From assembly GCA_963585895.1 (NCBI GenBank), contig OY757934.1, positions 39,536,681 through 39,600,680 on the forward strand: a stretch of DNA of 64,000 nt, written 5' to 3'. Of this stretch, positions 10,860 through 21,544 are shown in pieces. The notes under the pieces are model-generated. The model was not told the DNA's origin and searched no databases. It saw nothing but the letters and a program-made list of their open reading frames with translations. A program made the position numbers and the translations under genes. Each line of letters starts with the position of its first letter. Positions within the stretch are counted from its first letter, which is position 1. The DNA is from Sepioteuthis lessoniana. Its lineage: Eukaryota > Mollusca > Cephalopoda > Myopsida > Loliginidae.

Positions 10860-11640
10860 AGTTTTTCAACTACGTCAACCAGAAACCTTCATACCACCAT
10901 GAAAAGATCAAAGTTGAACAAAGAGGCCAACCTTCTTTCCTTAAAATCTTCTGCAACGCAATCCTGTTTACAGCACCAAAGGCTTTAGTAACATGACTAA
11001 AGACTTGAGGCAAATCCATACCATGTTCTGTGCTGTTTTCTTGTAGATGCATTGTCGAAATGATCGTCTCAGTAATATGAACTTTTCGGCAAAGTAACTT
11101 TGAAGAGCAATGAACTTTTGAGGGAAATCAAGATTCTTTCAAATTTCCCATCATGTAACTCTTTTTACAGTATCAAAGGCTTCAATTAAACCAATAGATA
11201 ATTTGTACAAATCCATATTTCGTTCTATGCCCTTTTCTTATAACTGCCTTACAGAGAGGAACATATCAGTGGTAAGACGACCAGTGCGAAAACCATATTG
11301 CCTCTTTGGAAGAAACATCATCAGCAATGTAACAAAACAAATAGTCTAACAATATCCTACATAAAACTTTACTAACCACAGATAACAGGACAATATCCCG
11401 ATTATTTCCATAATCGTTTCTAACATCTTTTTCTTTGTACAGAACATTGATAAGAGTATCTCACCGCTCTCCCTTCTCCAGGGACACAATCCTAAGTTCA
11501 AATATCATAAAGCAGTTTATGATAAAAGCAAGGAACATTTACTCTGGCATGCTTCAATATTCGGCATTAATCTCATCCGTCCCAGATAATTTTCTACTGT
11601 TTAATTTCTTTATATTTGCTGTAACCAAATGAAAGTCGAT
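10860..11640 (-). mobile_element. LINE-Z: non-LTR reverse-transcriptase relic
   Basis: Minus-strand frames, broken by shifts and stops, give in order KKLNSRKLSGTDEIN (K.PG.DGI type), LINVLYKEKDVRNDYGNNRD (L.KKGD....NYR), LLSVVSKVLCRILL, and then LQENSTEHGMDLPQVF with TKAFGAVNR, the palm-domain motif of non-LTR reverse transcriptases. At 11160-11230 a second version of the TKAF region (AFDTVKR-like) suggests duplication or overlapping fragments. The YADD region was not seen. Damage is heavy, so it is an old dead copy lying in the chitinase intron. Confidence 0.6.
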
Positions 11641-12726
11641 CTGCCAGATTTTTTCACTGGATTGTTTGGGATGCTGCCAACGTAGGACATTTAAGAAGCA
11701 CATCAAAGTGTTTCTGTCTTCTTTTCAAAATACAGCTAGATAGCTGACAAGTTTCTTTCCATCCTAAGGGAGAAAGGAGTGTTACTGGTAAATAAGATGA
11801 TTCTTATTCTTTCCTTCGTATATTATGTAACTGTTTTGTATTGTAGGAATCTGATATAGTTAGTATTTCATCAGAATTATTTATCCACCACTTCTCTTTC
11901 ATTTCAGACAATCTCTCCAGAAGACGAGTCTTTGCCTCAATTTCACCTCAACATCACGTTTTTCTTCGTCAGATAACCTATTCTGTAAAATACTTAAAAG
12001 CAAATACTTTTTCTCCATTAACAAGTCTGTTCTCGACAAATCAAAGTTGATATTTTTTGTTTGTTTGTGTGTTTGTTTTGTATAAATACAAGTACCTAAC
12101 TACAAATATTATAAACCGATTCTTTAAATGAGAGACCGGCCATTTCCCAAGCTAATGAGATTCATTGCAATTTAAAATCCCTTACGCATCTTACTTTTTT
12201 CTTTCTTGCAGACGAGAAACATTCAACCTTTTAGGAAGTAAAATTCCTGTTCTCTTCATATTCAACTTTAGTCTGGCGTATATAAAGAAAAAAATATTCG
12301 GTTGTTTGGCAAATAGTAGCCAATTTCATTACAGATTTGAATTTGAAATAGGACATTATTTTGGAAACAACTTAAAAGGAACAAAATTTGTGTATAAAAC
12401 ATACCATTGAGTTGAATATGAGAAATAAACACTGTCTACTAAGAATTACACTTTAGCAACACGAGAAAATCATTATTCTTGGGGAAATAAGTGTTAATCT
12501 GATTTAGCATGAAGAAAGTGTATGTGGTGGGGACACACTACTCTCTTAAATTTAAAAAAGTGGTGCAGATTGTCCACATTGAATTGAGCTTGCTCGTTCC
12601 CACTATTAAGTTGTTTGGGAATGGGGAAATATTTATCTGACCTTGGACCAATGTTAACATTAATATATCTCTGATATACTAATATTGAATAAACGGTTCG
12701 CAAAACAAGATAAGCTCATTTGCAAA
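11641..12726. other. Intron-like DNA, no recognised element
   Basis: It may include further decayed LINE-Z sequence up to about 11990 (GAAAGTCGATCTGCCAG... region). No motif allows a firm call. The rest is plain AT-rich DNA. Confidence 0.3.
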
Positions 12727-12957
12727 TCATGGGTAGAGTGTTCGCCAATGGCCCGGGAGACCTAGGTTCAATCCCAGGTCGCATCATACCAAAGACTCAA
12801 AAGAAAAAAATGGTATTTGATACCTCCTTGCTTAACACTCAGCAATATAAGGTACGTATCAAGGCTAAAATGGAGAAATCCAGGGATTAGTAGTAGTAGC
12901 TATCAAAAAGGGAGCCTTCTGGTTGCCCTCGACTAAGGTCAACAACTTTACTTACTT
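12727..12957 (+). repeat. SINE-D copy
   Basis: The head has ATGGGTAGAGTGTTCGCCAA (box A-like) and GGTTCAATCCCAGG (box B-like), followed by TACCAAAGACT, CTTGCTTAACACTCAGCAAT, AGGTACGTATCAAGG, and the end GCCCTCGACTAAGGTCAACA then ACTTTACTTACTT. Close relatives are at 23711-23978 and, inverted, at 43328-43712. A short internal segment (CCCTTACACCTTGG) is missing here. Confidence 0.8.
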
Positions 12958-13449
12958 TTTATACATGCAAATAGTATTGAAAAGTATACGCAGACGTGTT
13001 CCCACAGATAAAATATTCACGTGCTGTTCTATGAACAAGCAGTATGTAAAAGGGGTACAAAAACGGCAAAAGGCTTACTTGAGATTTAGAGACACAAAAT
13101 GATCTTAGCCATGTTGACTTTACTACATAGTAGCTAGGCAAGAAACAGCATCTATACTGTCAAAAGAATAAAGGTGAAAGAGATGGAAAATGAATTTCTA
13201 GGACCGTCCAGTGATGTTGATATTACCTATATCACATTCAGTTCTGGGATTTTGTTGGGCCGATAAAGTTCTTGTTATTAGTGATAAAATTGGGGAAGCA
13301 AAAGAAAAAAAAATATAGTAAAACTTGATAAAATAATTCTAGAGAAAACCTGATGCAATATACACTTGAAAAGGTCGAAGAATATATCGGTCGAAAAGTT
13401 CTGTTAAAAACGAAGACAATGAAAATACTAAGGTGAGTCGAGAGTTCTG
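12958..13449. other. Intron-like DNA, no recognised element
   Basis: AT-rich. Chance frames only. Confidence 0.35.
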
Positions 13450-13945
13450 TAATATTTTGGCACAAAAGAGTTTGCAGCGTGTATATAACAAGACCGAAGC
13501 CGTTCAAGCCGTTGTAGGTACAAACAAGTTAGTTGGTGCGCTGACACGTTGTGCATTGCTTCACTGTGTGTTTGATTTGAAAGCTGTAAACATAGTCTAA
13601 TTTGAGAATTTATGATTTACGAGAAGAAACAGGGCCATAACACTGCAAAAACAAGCAAAAATATTTGTTATGTAAACGGTAAAGGCGCAGTTGAACACAT
13701 TACAGTAACTAGATGACTCAAGATATTTCGCTCGAGTTGCAAAAAGCTCGATGATCAGGCCAAGATCAGGTAGACCTAAAACCGTTGATTCTAAACAATA
13801 GATGCAAATCCAGTGAGTAGCACTAGGAGAGTATCAGGCAAAGAAAGCATCTCACAGCCCAATGTGGTTCGTCACCTTCACAACCTCGCCCAAAACACCT
13901 GGAGCTGGAAAATTGAGCCTCACGTTCCAAAACATTTGAGTCCTC
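13450..13945 (+). mobile_element. Mariner-like transposase relic (N-terminal domain), second copy
   Basis: The 5' part (CAGCGTGTATATAACAAG, GTTGGTGCGCTGACACGTTG) and coding part (NGKGAVEHITVTR, then FRSSCKKLDDQAK) match the copy at 6690-7094 but retain an additional upstream stretch. In-frame stops occur in the helix-turn-helix and afterwards. The catalytic domain is absent, as in the first copy. Confidence 0.6.
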
Positions 13946-14104
13946 CCAAGTATTTCAGAAAAGTATATTATTTTTTTTATTAATTGTTAATATAGATACG
14001 ATAATTTCAGGAAAGATCCTGCCTGGTTTTGATTTGAAAAATATCCAATGATACTCGACCAAATATCTTTGTAAGAGGGCATCAGTTTCGCTTCATGATT
14101 TGTA

Positions 14105-14108
14105 AGAG

Positions 14109-14183
<75 letters not shown>
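14105..14183 (+). repeat. (GATA)n-(GA)n microsatellite beside a splice donor
   Basis: About seven GATA units followed by about 22 GA units. In the chitinase transcript it becomes a (CU)n/(CUAU)n tract starting about 12 nt after the donor at 14194-14195. Confidence 0.95.
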
Positions 14184-14185
<2 letters not shown>

Positions 14186-14195
14186 TGGTACTTAC

Positions 14196-14268
14196 CTTCC
14201 ACAACAAAGAGAAGAAACAGTAGAGATAACAGCGAACCGCGTAAAAACAGGAAGTGACCATCTGACGA
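14196..14268 (-). CDS. Chitinase-like GH18 protein, probable signal-peptide exon
   Basis: The 73-nt exon lies between the acceptor TTTTTCTTCTTAG and the donor GAAG|GTAAGT on the minus strand. In the phase required by the exon at 6420-6591 it reads SSDGHFLFLRGSLLSLLFLL then FVVE plus one base. This is a hydrophobic run ending just before the mature QTYYIVCYYTNW sequence, as expected for a secretion signal. A TAG directly upstream in frame means the start Met must come from another exon, not found. The out-of-frame ATG inside the exon would not give a signal sequence. Support is the phase match, the splice sites and the hydrophobicity. There is no homology proof for this exon. Confidence 0.55.
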
Positions 14269-14289
14269 CTAAGAAGAAAAATTACAAAA

Positions 14290-14976
14290 TTTTATGAATA
14301 TATAAGGAAACAATTTTTTTTTTTTTTGACAAGTTAACTCAAGTCAATAATCTAATGGCGGCGTACATGTAAATATGAATGTAGATATGTATAAATGTAT
14401 GTAGAAATGTTTAAAGACACGTGAGTGTCAAAAACAATGAGAAACAGACTGAGAAAAAGACCAGATTACAGATTTTTTTTTCATTTTCATTTTCAGGTTT
14501 TCTATTATGATACCAGCCATAACAGTATTTTTTTTTCGCAAGTGATCTTGATGATGATGATGATGAGTTTTAATTTCTTCTTCACAGTCTTTCTCTTTAT
14601 TTTTATTTTGTTAAAACAGATGCAAAAGATTGGAAACATTCATCCTTTTTAATCTCTAGTTACATATCTCACCATTTCACTCATTCGTCTTTTAAATTTG
14701 CAACAGATTTTTCTAAGCAGATATTTTATTACACAATTTTTTTTCTCGGTTCATTCTTCACTCCCTCCCTCCATCGAATACACAAAATACATTAAAAAAA
14801 AAAATTGGACAATTTTCTCTTAACAATGAATCGGAATTTTGTTTTTTATCCTTTTTCTTCCTTTTCTTCCTCTTCTTTACAATTACAAAACCAGATTTAC
14901 TCATCCAAAGAAGAGTACGAATTACTTATATAAAAAAAAAAGGTGTGGAAAACGACATTATTAGATCCGGCTTTGG

Positions 14977-14979
<3 letters not shown>
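14290..14979. other. No recognised feature
   Basis: AT-rich, with T11 and A10 runs and a pyrimidine-rich stretch near 14845-14880. Confidence 0.35.

Positions 14980-15010
<31 letters not shown>
14980..15010 (+). repeat. (GA)15 microsatellite
   Basis: Uninterrupted GA repeat at the edge of the GC-richer patch at 15011-15180. Confidence 0.95.
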
Positions 15011-15012
<2 letters not shown>

Positions 15013-15180
15013 TCATCAGGTGAGCGCGAATCAGTAAGCGAAGCAAAGAAAGGCGCCAGTAGAACGGGCGGCGTCGGTGGCAGACGCAAACAGGATGAGA
15101 TATGACGAGTGAATTTTGAAGGGTGATCACATCGAAAACGAAGAAAACCCAGTAAAAGGAACACCGGAATACTCCTCACT
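15011..15180. promoter_or_regulatory. GC-rich patch upstream of the chitinase exons; possible promoter or 5' exon
   Basis: It has several CpG sites (GGTGAGCGCGAATC, GAACGGGCGGCGTCGGTGG) in otherwise AT-rich DNA, 0.75-0.9 kb upstream of the putative signal-peptide exon. Frames here are open on the minus strand but have no recognisable product, and I found no donor that would supply an in-phase ATG. A promoter or untranslated exon is possible and is only inference. Confidence 0.25.
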
Positions 15181-15338
15181 TATGTCTCACCTTTATTTGA
15201 TACAAATTATCACCTAATAAGGATCGTAAACTTCTCTCTATCCTATTTACCCGTGTTGACTTTCTAAGATAATTTTTTGACAAAGTCGAGAGTTGACTAA
15301 TACATGGGTCAAAGATTCGCTTAAAATCTATGCATGAT

Positions 15339-15628
15339 ACTATTTACCAACCCCTCCGCTCGGGCAGGATATGACACAAGGTCAATTTTTAAGCGGAGTT
15401 TAACAGGTTTGAATTCAGAGTTTTTCCTTCTCCTAGACTAGTTGCCTAACCAAGTCTGAAGAACCTAGTCTGTCCTACTATTTACCCATAGCTGGAGGGA
15501 GAATAATTGGATTCATACCTTTCCCAAGGGTATTAGTGCTATGTGAAATGCAATCAGTCTCGTCCAGGATTTGAACTCGTGTCGCCGTGTCAATTTCCGA
15601 CGACGATAACGACTACACCACGGGCACC
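15339..15628 (-). repeat. SINE-B copy with 12-bp target-site duplication
   Basis: Near-consensus SINE-B in minus orientation, flanked by TCTATGCATGAT at 15327-15338 and 15629-15640. The identical long flanks and high similarity to the copies at 37976, 54619 and 63125 mark it as one of the younger insertions. Confidence 0.92.
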
Positions 15629-15989
15629 TCTATGCATGATGGCAAATGCAAGAAATAATTTTCAGTTTCAAACACGAAAATATTCACTCGTTCGAGTAAA
15701 CGATGGAGACATGAAATATATCACAATGTAAATACTGATTAATTAAAAGCTGTGTAGTGCTCTCAGCACGTGAAACTAAATATCTTAAGGTAGTCTGAGT
15801 TATGACAAAAACGTTCTTTCAGCAGTTTATAGTGAAGTTCTAAGCACAGGCTACATTGTTATATCATTTAGGCTATCACAGGAGATAGAGCTATGGATAA
15901 TAGTTAAAAATCCATTTGATATTTTCCCCAAAAGCAAATAAATAAATAAATATCCCATGATCTGGTTTGGTTGTGAGGGCACAATTCAT

Positions 15990-16225
15990 GTAGCGTGTCT
16001 TGGGCACAAATATCCAGGCGGAGCGCCCTTTCTCCTGGTCTTTAAATGATTTGAATTCAGTTTTCTTTCTCTTAGGTTAAAGAGTCCAGTCTCTCCTACT
16101 ATTTACCCATAGCTGGAAGTTATTCGCTCGATATAAAAAGCAAACAGTCTCATTCAATGTTTGAGCTAGGTAAGCCAAGCCTATTTCGTACGACAATAAT
16201 CTTTACACCACGAACGCTTCCCATT
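15990..16225 (-). repeat. SINE-B copy, strongly diverged
   Basis: Recognisable blocks are GATTTGAATTCAG, CCTACTATTTACCCATAGCT, ACAGTCTCATTCAATG and CGTACGACAATAATC followed by ACACCACGA. The tail is eroded. It abuts the head of the F element starting at 16236. Confidence 0.6.
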
Positions 16226-16235
16226 ACAATACCCT

Positions 16236-16853
16236 TGGCCATTCGGCTGGGGTTACAGAATACACCGACAACTTCTCGGCAGAAAGGTAAGACCCCTCCC
16301 AACGAGTGTCCTGTTTATGACACTAAACAATCTGTTGGTGAGCTTCCGGTAATGCTAGAGCTTTGGGGAATGTGGAGAACTTTATTTTCATCACTCCCAG
16401 GTCCACTCTGGGTCCTATCTAGGGGTCAAATAGAACTAAACTGTGTACTTTTGCTAAACTGAATTGTTTGAAATTGAACTATTTTGACATTTAAACTGTT
16501 TTTATGCTAAACTGAATTGTTTGAAATGGAGCAGTTTTACGACATTGAAATTGTATACTTGTACTAATCTGAATTGTATGAAATAGAACTGTTTTTGACA
16601 TTGAAACTGTGAACTTATACTAAACTGAATTGTTTGAAATAGAACTGTTTTGACATTTAAACTGTTTTTATGCTAAACTGAATTGTTTGAAATGGAAAAG
16701 TTTTTTGACATTTACCAATGCGTAAACAAAAACTATACTTATACTAAACTAAATTGTTTGAAATAGAACTGTTTATATGTATAAAAAGTGGATTTGTCAT
16801 TAATGACCTACAATGATCGATGTACCTTAAAACCAAACCAAACCAAACCAAAC
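16236..16853 (+). repeat. Element F copy with six-unit internal minisatellite
   Basis: The head GGCCATTCGGCTGGGG, GTAAGACCCCTCCCAACGAG, CAATCTGTTGGTGAG and CACTCCCAGGTCCACTCTGG is followed by six repeats keyed on AAACTGAATTGTTTGAAA. They start at about 16456, 16509, 16566, 16622, 16675 and 16746, giving spacings of 53-57 bp and one of 71. The 3' end has ATTAATGACCTACAATGATC then AAACCAAACCAAACCAAACC. No protein is encoded. The dispersed copies, poly(CCAAA) tail and target-site duplication seen at 52848-53259 make it a retroposon. Confidence 0.8.
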
Positions 16854-17339
16854 CCAAAATCAAACCATTACGATCCCCATAAGTCAATTTCAAAGTATTT
16901 TTTACATTGATGCACCTTTTTTGGTTTGTTTGGCCGATATGTAGTAGAATTTGCTACTTTTTATGGTCGATATTAAATATCGATCCCGTCTGGCACACGC
17001 ACGCATGGACGCATGCACATACACTCAAGAGAAAAAAAAAAGGAAAAAAAGAAAGAGAAGCGTTTTATTACTTTAATCTGAACGAAGCAGAAAAAATATT
17101 TCTTGATGAATCAGTTTTTGTCGCACTGAGCTGGTCATGGGATCCTATCCGTAATTATTGAAGGGTTCTGAAATCGACTGTTAGTCACTCGTCTTTTTTT
17201 TTTTTTTATCAAATTGATGAAAAAAAATCTATTCATAAAGAGGCTTATTTCTTCAGGATAAATTTTGTGATTTATTTTTCTAAGTGGTCCAGTCACAGCG
17301 AATGGGTAAATCAAAAAGTAAAAAGGCAAAAAAGTAAAG
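16854..17339. other. No recognised feature
   Basis: AT-rich, with A-runs near 17032 and a T15 run near 17193. Confidence 0.35.
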
Positions 17340-17660
17340 GGTGATGTACAAAAGAAATTAGAATACTCAATTTAAAAAAAATTAAGTATTCTGTTAACTT
17401 TTGCATATATCTTACTTCTTTCTACATGATATGGTGACTAAAGATAAAACCGGTCATAGCTTTCAACATTTTATGTGAGGAGACAATATCTATGAGATTA
17501 TACGACGATATTTCAAATACTCTATAGCGAAGTTGCAAACGCAGCGAGCTTTTCACAAAACGGTGAAGAGTATGAATGTAACGAGCCTGTCACGAAGCGA
17601 CCAAGACGCCTGCTGAGTCTAGCGAAAAGTCGCGCTACGCACGGCGAATACGTTAGTAAT
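17340..17660 (+). repeat. Repeat G, copy 1
   Basis: It shares with 31800-32260 the blocks AGACAATATCTATGAGATTA, ACGACGATATTTCAAATACT, AAACGGTGAAG and CGCCTGC..GTAGCG-type GC-rich text. It ends in a TAATAATAATTAAAATAATA tail. No coding potential or tRNA-like head was recognised, so its class is unknown. Confidence 0.5.
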
Positions 17661-17910
17661 AATAATTAAAATAATAAGAAATAGTTAAAAAAAAAAAGTG
17701 AGCATTGATTTCTCCCATAATGTACATGTATCTCATTGGGATATTGTCCCATGGAACAATTGCGGTATTTATAGTGCCTGTGAAAAAAAATGTGAATGAT
17801 GGATGTTGTTTTTTGGGAATGAGATAAAAATGTTTTCCTTAATTGCAAAAAAGAACAAATGAAGAAGAGTAAGATAGTGTGAAGATGGGCCTTTATCGTA
17901 AAACATTCAA

Positions 17911-17911
<1 letters not shown>

Positions 17912-17971
<60 letters not shown>
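17912..17971 (+). repeat. (GT)30 microsatellite
   Basis: Uninterrupted TG/GT run. Confidence 0.95.
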
Positions 17972-17973
<2 letters not shown>

Positions 17974-18385
17974 AGAATAAATATTCTTTTGCTCACCGGA
18001 CAACACAAAGACATCTCTGCAAAACGTTTTCAATAATCCCGTTCATCTTTTAAACAGCCACATCTGTGTTTTTGTCGAACACATCAGCGTCTACACGTGA
18101 AGCTTATCATGAATTACAGTTTACAAGTTGTCATAACAACCAAATCAAAAACAAACGATTCATACTAGTCTAAAAGATAAAAAAATTAAAAAAATCAGTT
18201 ATAAATAGTAATATTAACAAACTATTATTTTATTATTGTTGTGTTCTTTTTTTTCATTTTCCATTAAATTTGTGACTCTTATTTCTTCTCCAACATTGAA
18301 AGTAAAACATAAATGTACAGCTCCCACTTTTTCGTTGGATCTGAGTAAAAGTGGGTGTATGTTTTTTTTAATCATTTTCAATTAA

Positions 18386-18580
18386 AATTATGGCGACGAA
18401 GCAGACGCTGTCATCAATGAAATACTTCAACTGGGTGTCTCAAGAAGAAAAAGAGATTCTATTTTCAAAGCAGAGACTGTGACCCTCGACATTGTGCCAG
18501 GGAAAGAGGTGGCGACGACCATTTCTCAAACTGATGCGACTCGGCTTTTTCATGAGAACAAGAAGTTATATGTTACGTAA
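18386..18580 (+). pseudogene. Unrecognised open frame without start codon
   Basis: The frame is open for 64 codons after a TAA and ends at TAA 18578-18580. It reads NYGDEADAVINEILQLGVSR, then FKAETVTLDIVPGKEV and LFHENKKLYVT. Composition (many D/E/K, balanced codons) looks more coding than its surroundings. There is no in-frame ATG near the beginning and no convincing acceptor, and I cannot name a family. It could be an exon, a transposase remnant or chance. Confidence 0.25.
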
Positions 18581-19261
18581 TATTTTGTTTTGTTTTAATT
18601 AAACATGCTATGAAATAATTTTCTATCTTTTTAAAATGAATTAATTGAATGAAACAAAAAAAATTGCAAAGATTAAGACTTACATCTCAAGAATATTATG
18701 TGAATTGGTATATTTTCAGAAATTGTTTTGCTTTATTTCAACTGGATTAAACACTCCATCAGAAAAATATATTTTCAACTTTCCAATAGTTGAGACTCGT
18801 CTTTATTTATTTGTACCTTAAGTATTTTTATTCTAACAATTTAAGACTAAAGGATTATAATATAACAAGAATGTATTTTCTTTAAATGCATTCATTGAAA
18901 TTTTGGTTGAAATTACGCTGTCGAAAGAAATCAGACCCAAATAAAAACTGGTTGTCACATTTTGATTTTTTTTATATTGTATTTGACGGCATAAAAGGAT
19001 CTTCCCTCATTCACATTCACCATTACAGTCTTATGGAGCTAAGCGGAATTAGGGTTAGGGTACAAATATTGGTAGTCTACGGCGCTAACCAGATACGTCG
19101 ACTCCGTTGCAAAGTTGATAATATAGTCGTAAATTTTTGTTCGACCTTTTATCATAGAGAAAGCAAAGAAGAATTTTTTGTATGCGATTAGTGATCCGCT
19201 TGCTGATGAAAGAAGTAATATCTTAGGCTACTTAAAAAATTACTCCTTGTATTAGTAATAT
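18581..19261. other. No recognised feature
   Basis: AT-rich. It contains TTAGGGTTAGGG at 19049-19060, too short to call a telomere-type array. Confidence 0.35.
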
Positions 19262-19269
19262 TATTATTT

Positions 19270-19800
19270 TGAGAGTTGTTCTCACCAGCGTTAGCTGATG
19301 GTTTTCCACGGGAGTTTGAGTGACAGCAAGTCTTCTCAAGTCTCCAAGACCCTTCTTAGTATTTTGGGTAATCTAAACAATGCTGGATAGTCTCCACTAG
19401 TCCTCTTATTTCCAACTCGTCTAGCCCTTTTACTAAACCTTTGGGGATCCTTCCAAGTGCACTAATTACAACCGGTCACCATCATGCTCCATAGCTTTTT
19501 TTAGTTCCTTGGCAACATTATTAGTCTCTTTTTGCATTTTCTTGGATTTTTATTCTGTGGTCGGCCGCGACGGCAAAGTTCACTATTCGGCAGGTTTTCT
19601 TTTTTTGTTAACTATCACGAGGTCCGGTCTTCTAACCGGGATTAGGTGATCTGTTTGTATCTTCAAAACCCAGAGAATTTTGCGCGTCTTATTTTCTAGG
19701 ACAGATTTTAGTTGATGCATACACCATCTGGCTGTATGGTCAAATTTCAATTTCTTGCACAATTTCCAGTGGATCACCTTCCCCACCCAGTCATGTCTAA
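19270..19800 (-). mobile_element. LINE-X 3' fragment
   Basis: On the minus strand it gives VGKVIHWKLCKKLKFDHTAR, LENKTRKILWVLKIQTDHLI and RRPDLVIVNKK, then sequence equivalent to the family's final part, ending at the CAGCGTTAGCTGATGG block. The same C-terminal text occurs at 20720-21540, 35030-37890 and 52490-53345. It is the region after the reverse transcriptase of a non-LTR element. Confidence 0.7.
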
Positions 19801-19806
19801 ACTTGT

Positions 19807-20394
19807 GCTCCCAGGTCCACGTACTATTTTATGGGTCAAATGGAACTAAACTGTGTACTTATATTAAAGTGAATTGCTTGAAATAGGTCTGTTTCGACAT
19901 TTAAACTGCATACATGCTAAACTGAATTGTTTAAAATGGAACTGTTTTTGTATGCTAAACTGAATTGTTTGAAATAGAACTGTTTTTGATTTTGAACTTG
20001 TACTTTCGCAAAACAGAATTCTTTGAAATAAACTGAATTGCTTGAAATAGAACTGGTTTGACATTTAAACAGCGTACTTATTCTAAACTGAATTGTTTGA
20101 AACAGAACTATTTTTGACATTGAAACTGTTCTATGTTAAACTGGTTTGTTCGAAATAGAACTGTTTGCCATTTAACTGCGTGTAAACAAAATCTATACTT
20201 ATAAACTGAAGTGTTTGAATTAGAACTATTTGACTAAACTGAATAGCTTAAAATAGAAATGTTTTTAAAAATTAAACTGAACTTATGCGAAACTGAATTG
20301 TTTGAAATAAAACAGTCTATTTGTATAAAATGGATTTGGCATTAAATATCCTACAAAGGTTAATATGCCATAAAATCCAAACAAATAAACAAAC
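19807..20394 (+). repeat. Element F, head-truncated, with long minisatellite
   Basis: It starts within the head (CTCCCAGGTCCACG, ATGGGTCAAATGGAACTAAA) and has about nine imperfect units of AAACTGAATTGTTTGAAATA type, then the tail GGCATTAAATATCCTACAAAGG. It has more units than the copy at 16236, showing copy-number change inside the element. Confidence 0.75.
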
Positions 20395-20399
20395 AATTG

Positions 20400-20640
20400 A
20401 AATTTTATTGAATACACAGAGGCCCAGAGGATATTATATACCTGGAATCGCTCAGAGCAGCTCTCAAAAAAGTGACGAATTGGAAAACGTCAGACTATGA
20501 TGGCTTACATGGATTCTGGTTTAGAAAATTCACGTGTAGCCATGACATACTGACACTTGGATTGAGTAGATGATTAGAAGAAACAAATGTACCCGAAATG
20601 ATGACTAAGGGAAAGACTACCCTAATCCAAAAAAAAAAAA
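20400..20640 (+). mobile_element. LINE-X fragment, before the RT palm
   Basis: The plus frame gives LRAALKKVTNWKTSDYDGLH, then GFWFRKF and EETNVPEMMTKGKTTLIQK. This is the K.PG.DG..G.W.K / P.WMTKGRTTLI region at the start of non-LTR reverse transcriptases. It is followed by an A-rich run and by a scrap of element F. Confidence 0.65.
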
Positions 20641-20654
20641 ACAACAACAAAAAA

Positions 20655-20720
20655 AGGTACTGTACTTATACTAAACTGAATTACTTGAAATAGGACAGTT
20701 TTGACATTTAAATATCACCA
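20655..20720 (+). repeat. Element F minisatellite scrap
   Basis: One unit (CTGTACTTATACTAAACTGA, then TACTTGAAATAGGACAG) lies between two LINE-X pieces. Confidence 0.55.
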
Positions 20721-21540
20721 GGATATTTCAAGCGACAAACGAGCGAAATCTAACGCGAGAAGACCTGGACATAGCTAAGAAAGAGAAACCTTAAGAGAGA
20801 AACTGAATCTTTTCTGATAGCAGCACAAAATAAAGCCAAAAGGACTGACTATGTCAAAGCAAGAATAGACAAGAGGGAACAAAATAACAGATGTAGCATA
20901 TGTAGAGACAGAGACGAAACGATCAATCACATAACAAGCAAATGCTGTAAATTAACACAAAAACAGTATAAGACAAGACACGATTGGGTGGGCAAGGAGA
21001 TCCACTGGGAATTGTGCAAGAAGTTTAAATTTGACCATAGGAACATAGGCACAACACAGGCACAACACAGAATCCGTCCGAGAAAATGAAACGCACAAAA
21101 TTCTCAGAGATTTGGAGATACAAACGGATCATCTAATCTCGGCCAAACGTCCAGACTTAGTGATAGTAAAAAAAAAAAAAAAAAATAGAACCTACTGAAT
21201 AGTGGACTTTGGCGTTCCGGCTGACTACAAGGTACAACTGAAAGAAAGTGAAACGAGAGGTAAGTACTTAGACCTTGCTAGAGAACTGAAAAAACTATGG
21301 AACATGAAAGTGACTGTGATATCAACTGTAATTTGCGCGATCGCTACAGTTACCAAGTGATTAGTACAGGGTCTGGAGGATTTGGAAATAAGACAAGTGG
21401 AGACCATCCAACGTACAGCCTTGTTGAGATCGGACAGAATACTAAGAAGTGTCCTGGAGACTTGAGGAGACTTGCTGTCATCCAGACTCAAGTGGAAAAC
21501 TATCAGCTAACTCTGGTGTAAAAAAATCTCAAATGAATAA
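20720..21540 (+). mobile_element. LINE-X C-terminal region
   Basis: Frames on the plus strand give RCSICRDRDETINHITSKCC (a CxxC...H....C zinc-knuckle-like motif), TRHDWVGKEIHWELCKKFKF and LQTDHLISAKRPDLVIV, a gap at an A18 run near 21170-21186, then GVPADYKVQLKESE and LARELKKLWNMKV. This is the post-RT part of LINE-X. The 3' end near 21520 is AACTATCAGCTAACTCTGGT. Stops and frame changes make it dead. Confidence 0.7.
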
Positions 21541-21544
21541 AATA

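Noticed and set aside
14961..15179. Signal-peptide-like VRSIPVFLLLGFLRFR as chitinase exon 1
   Set aside because: It begins with GTG, not ATG, and has no donor in the phase needed by 14268; kept only as a GC-rich patch.
19049..19060. Telomere-type repeat
   Set aside because: Only two TTAGGG units; too short to be meaningful.
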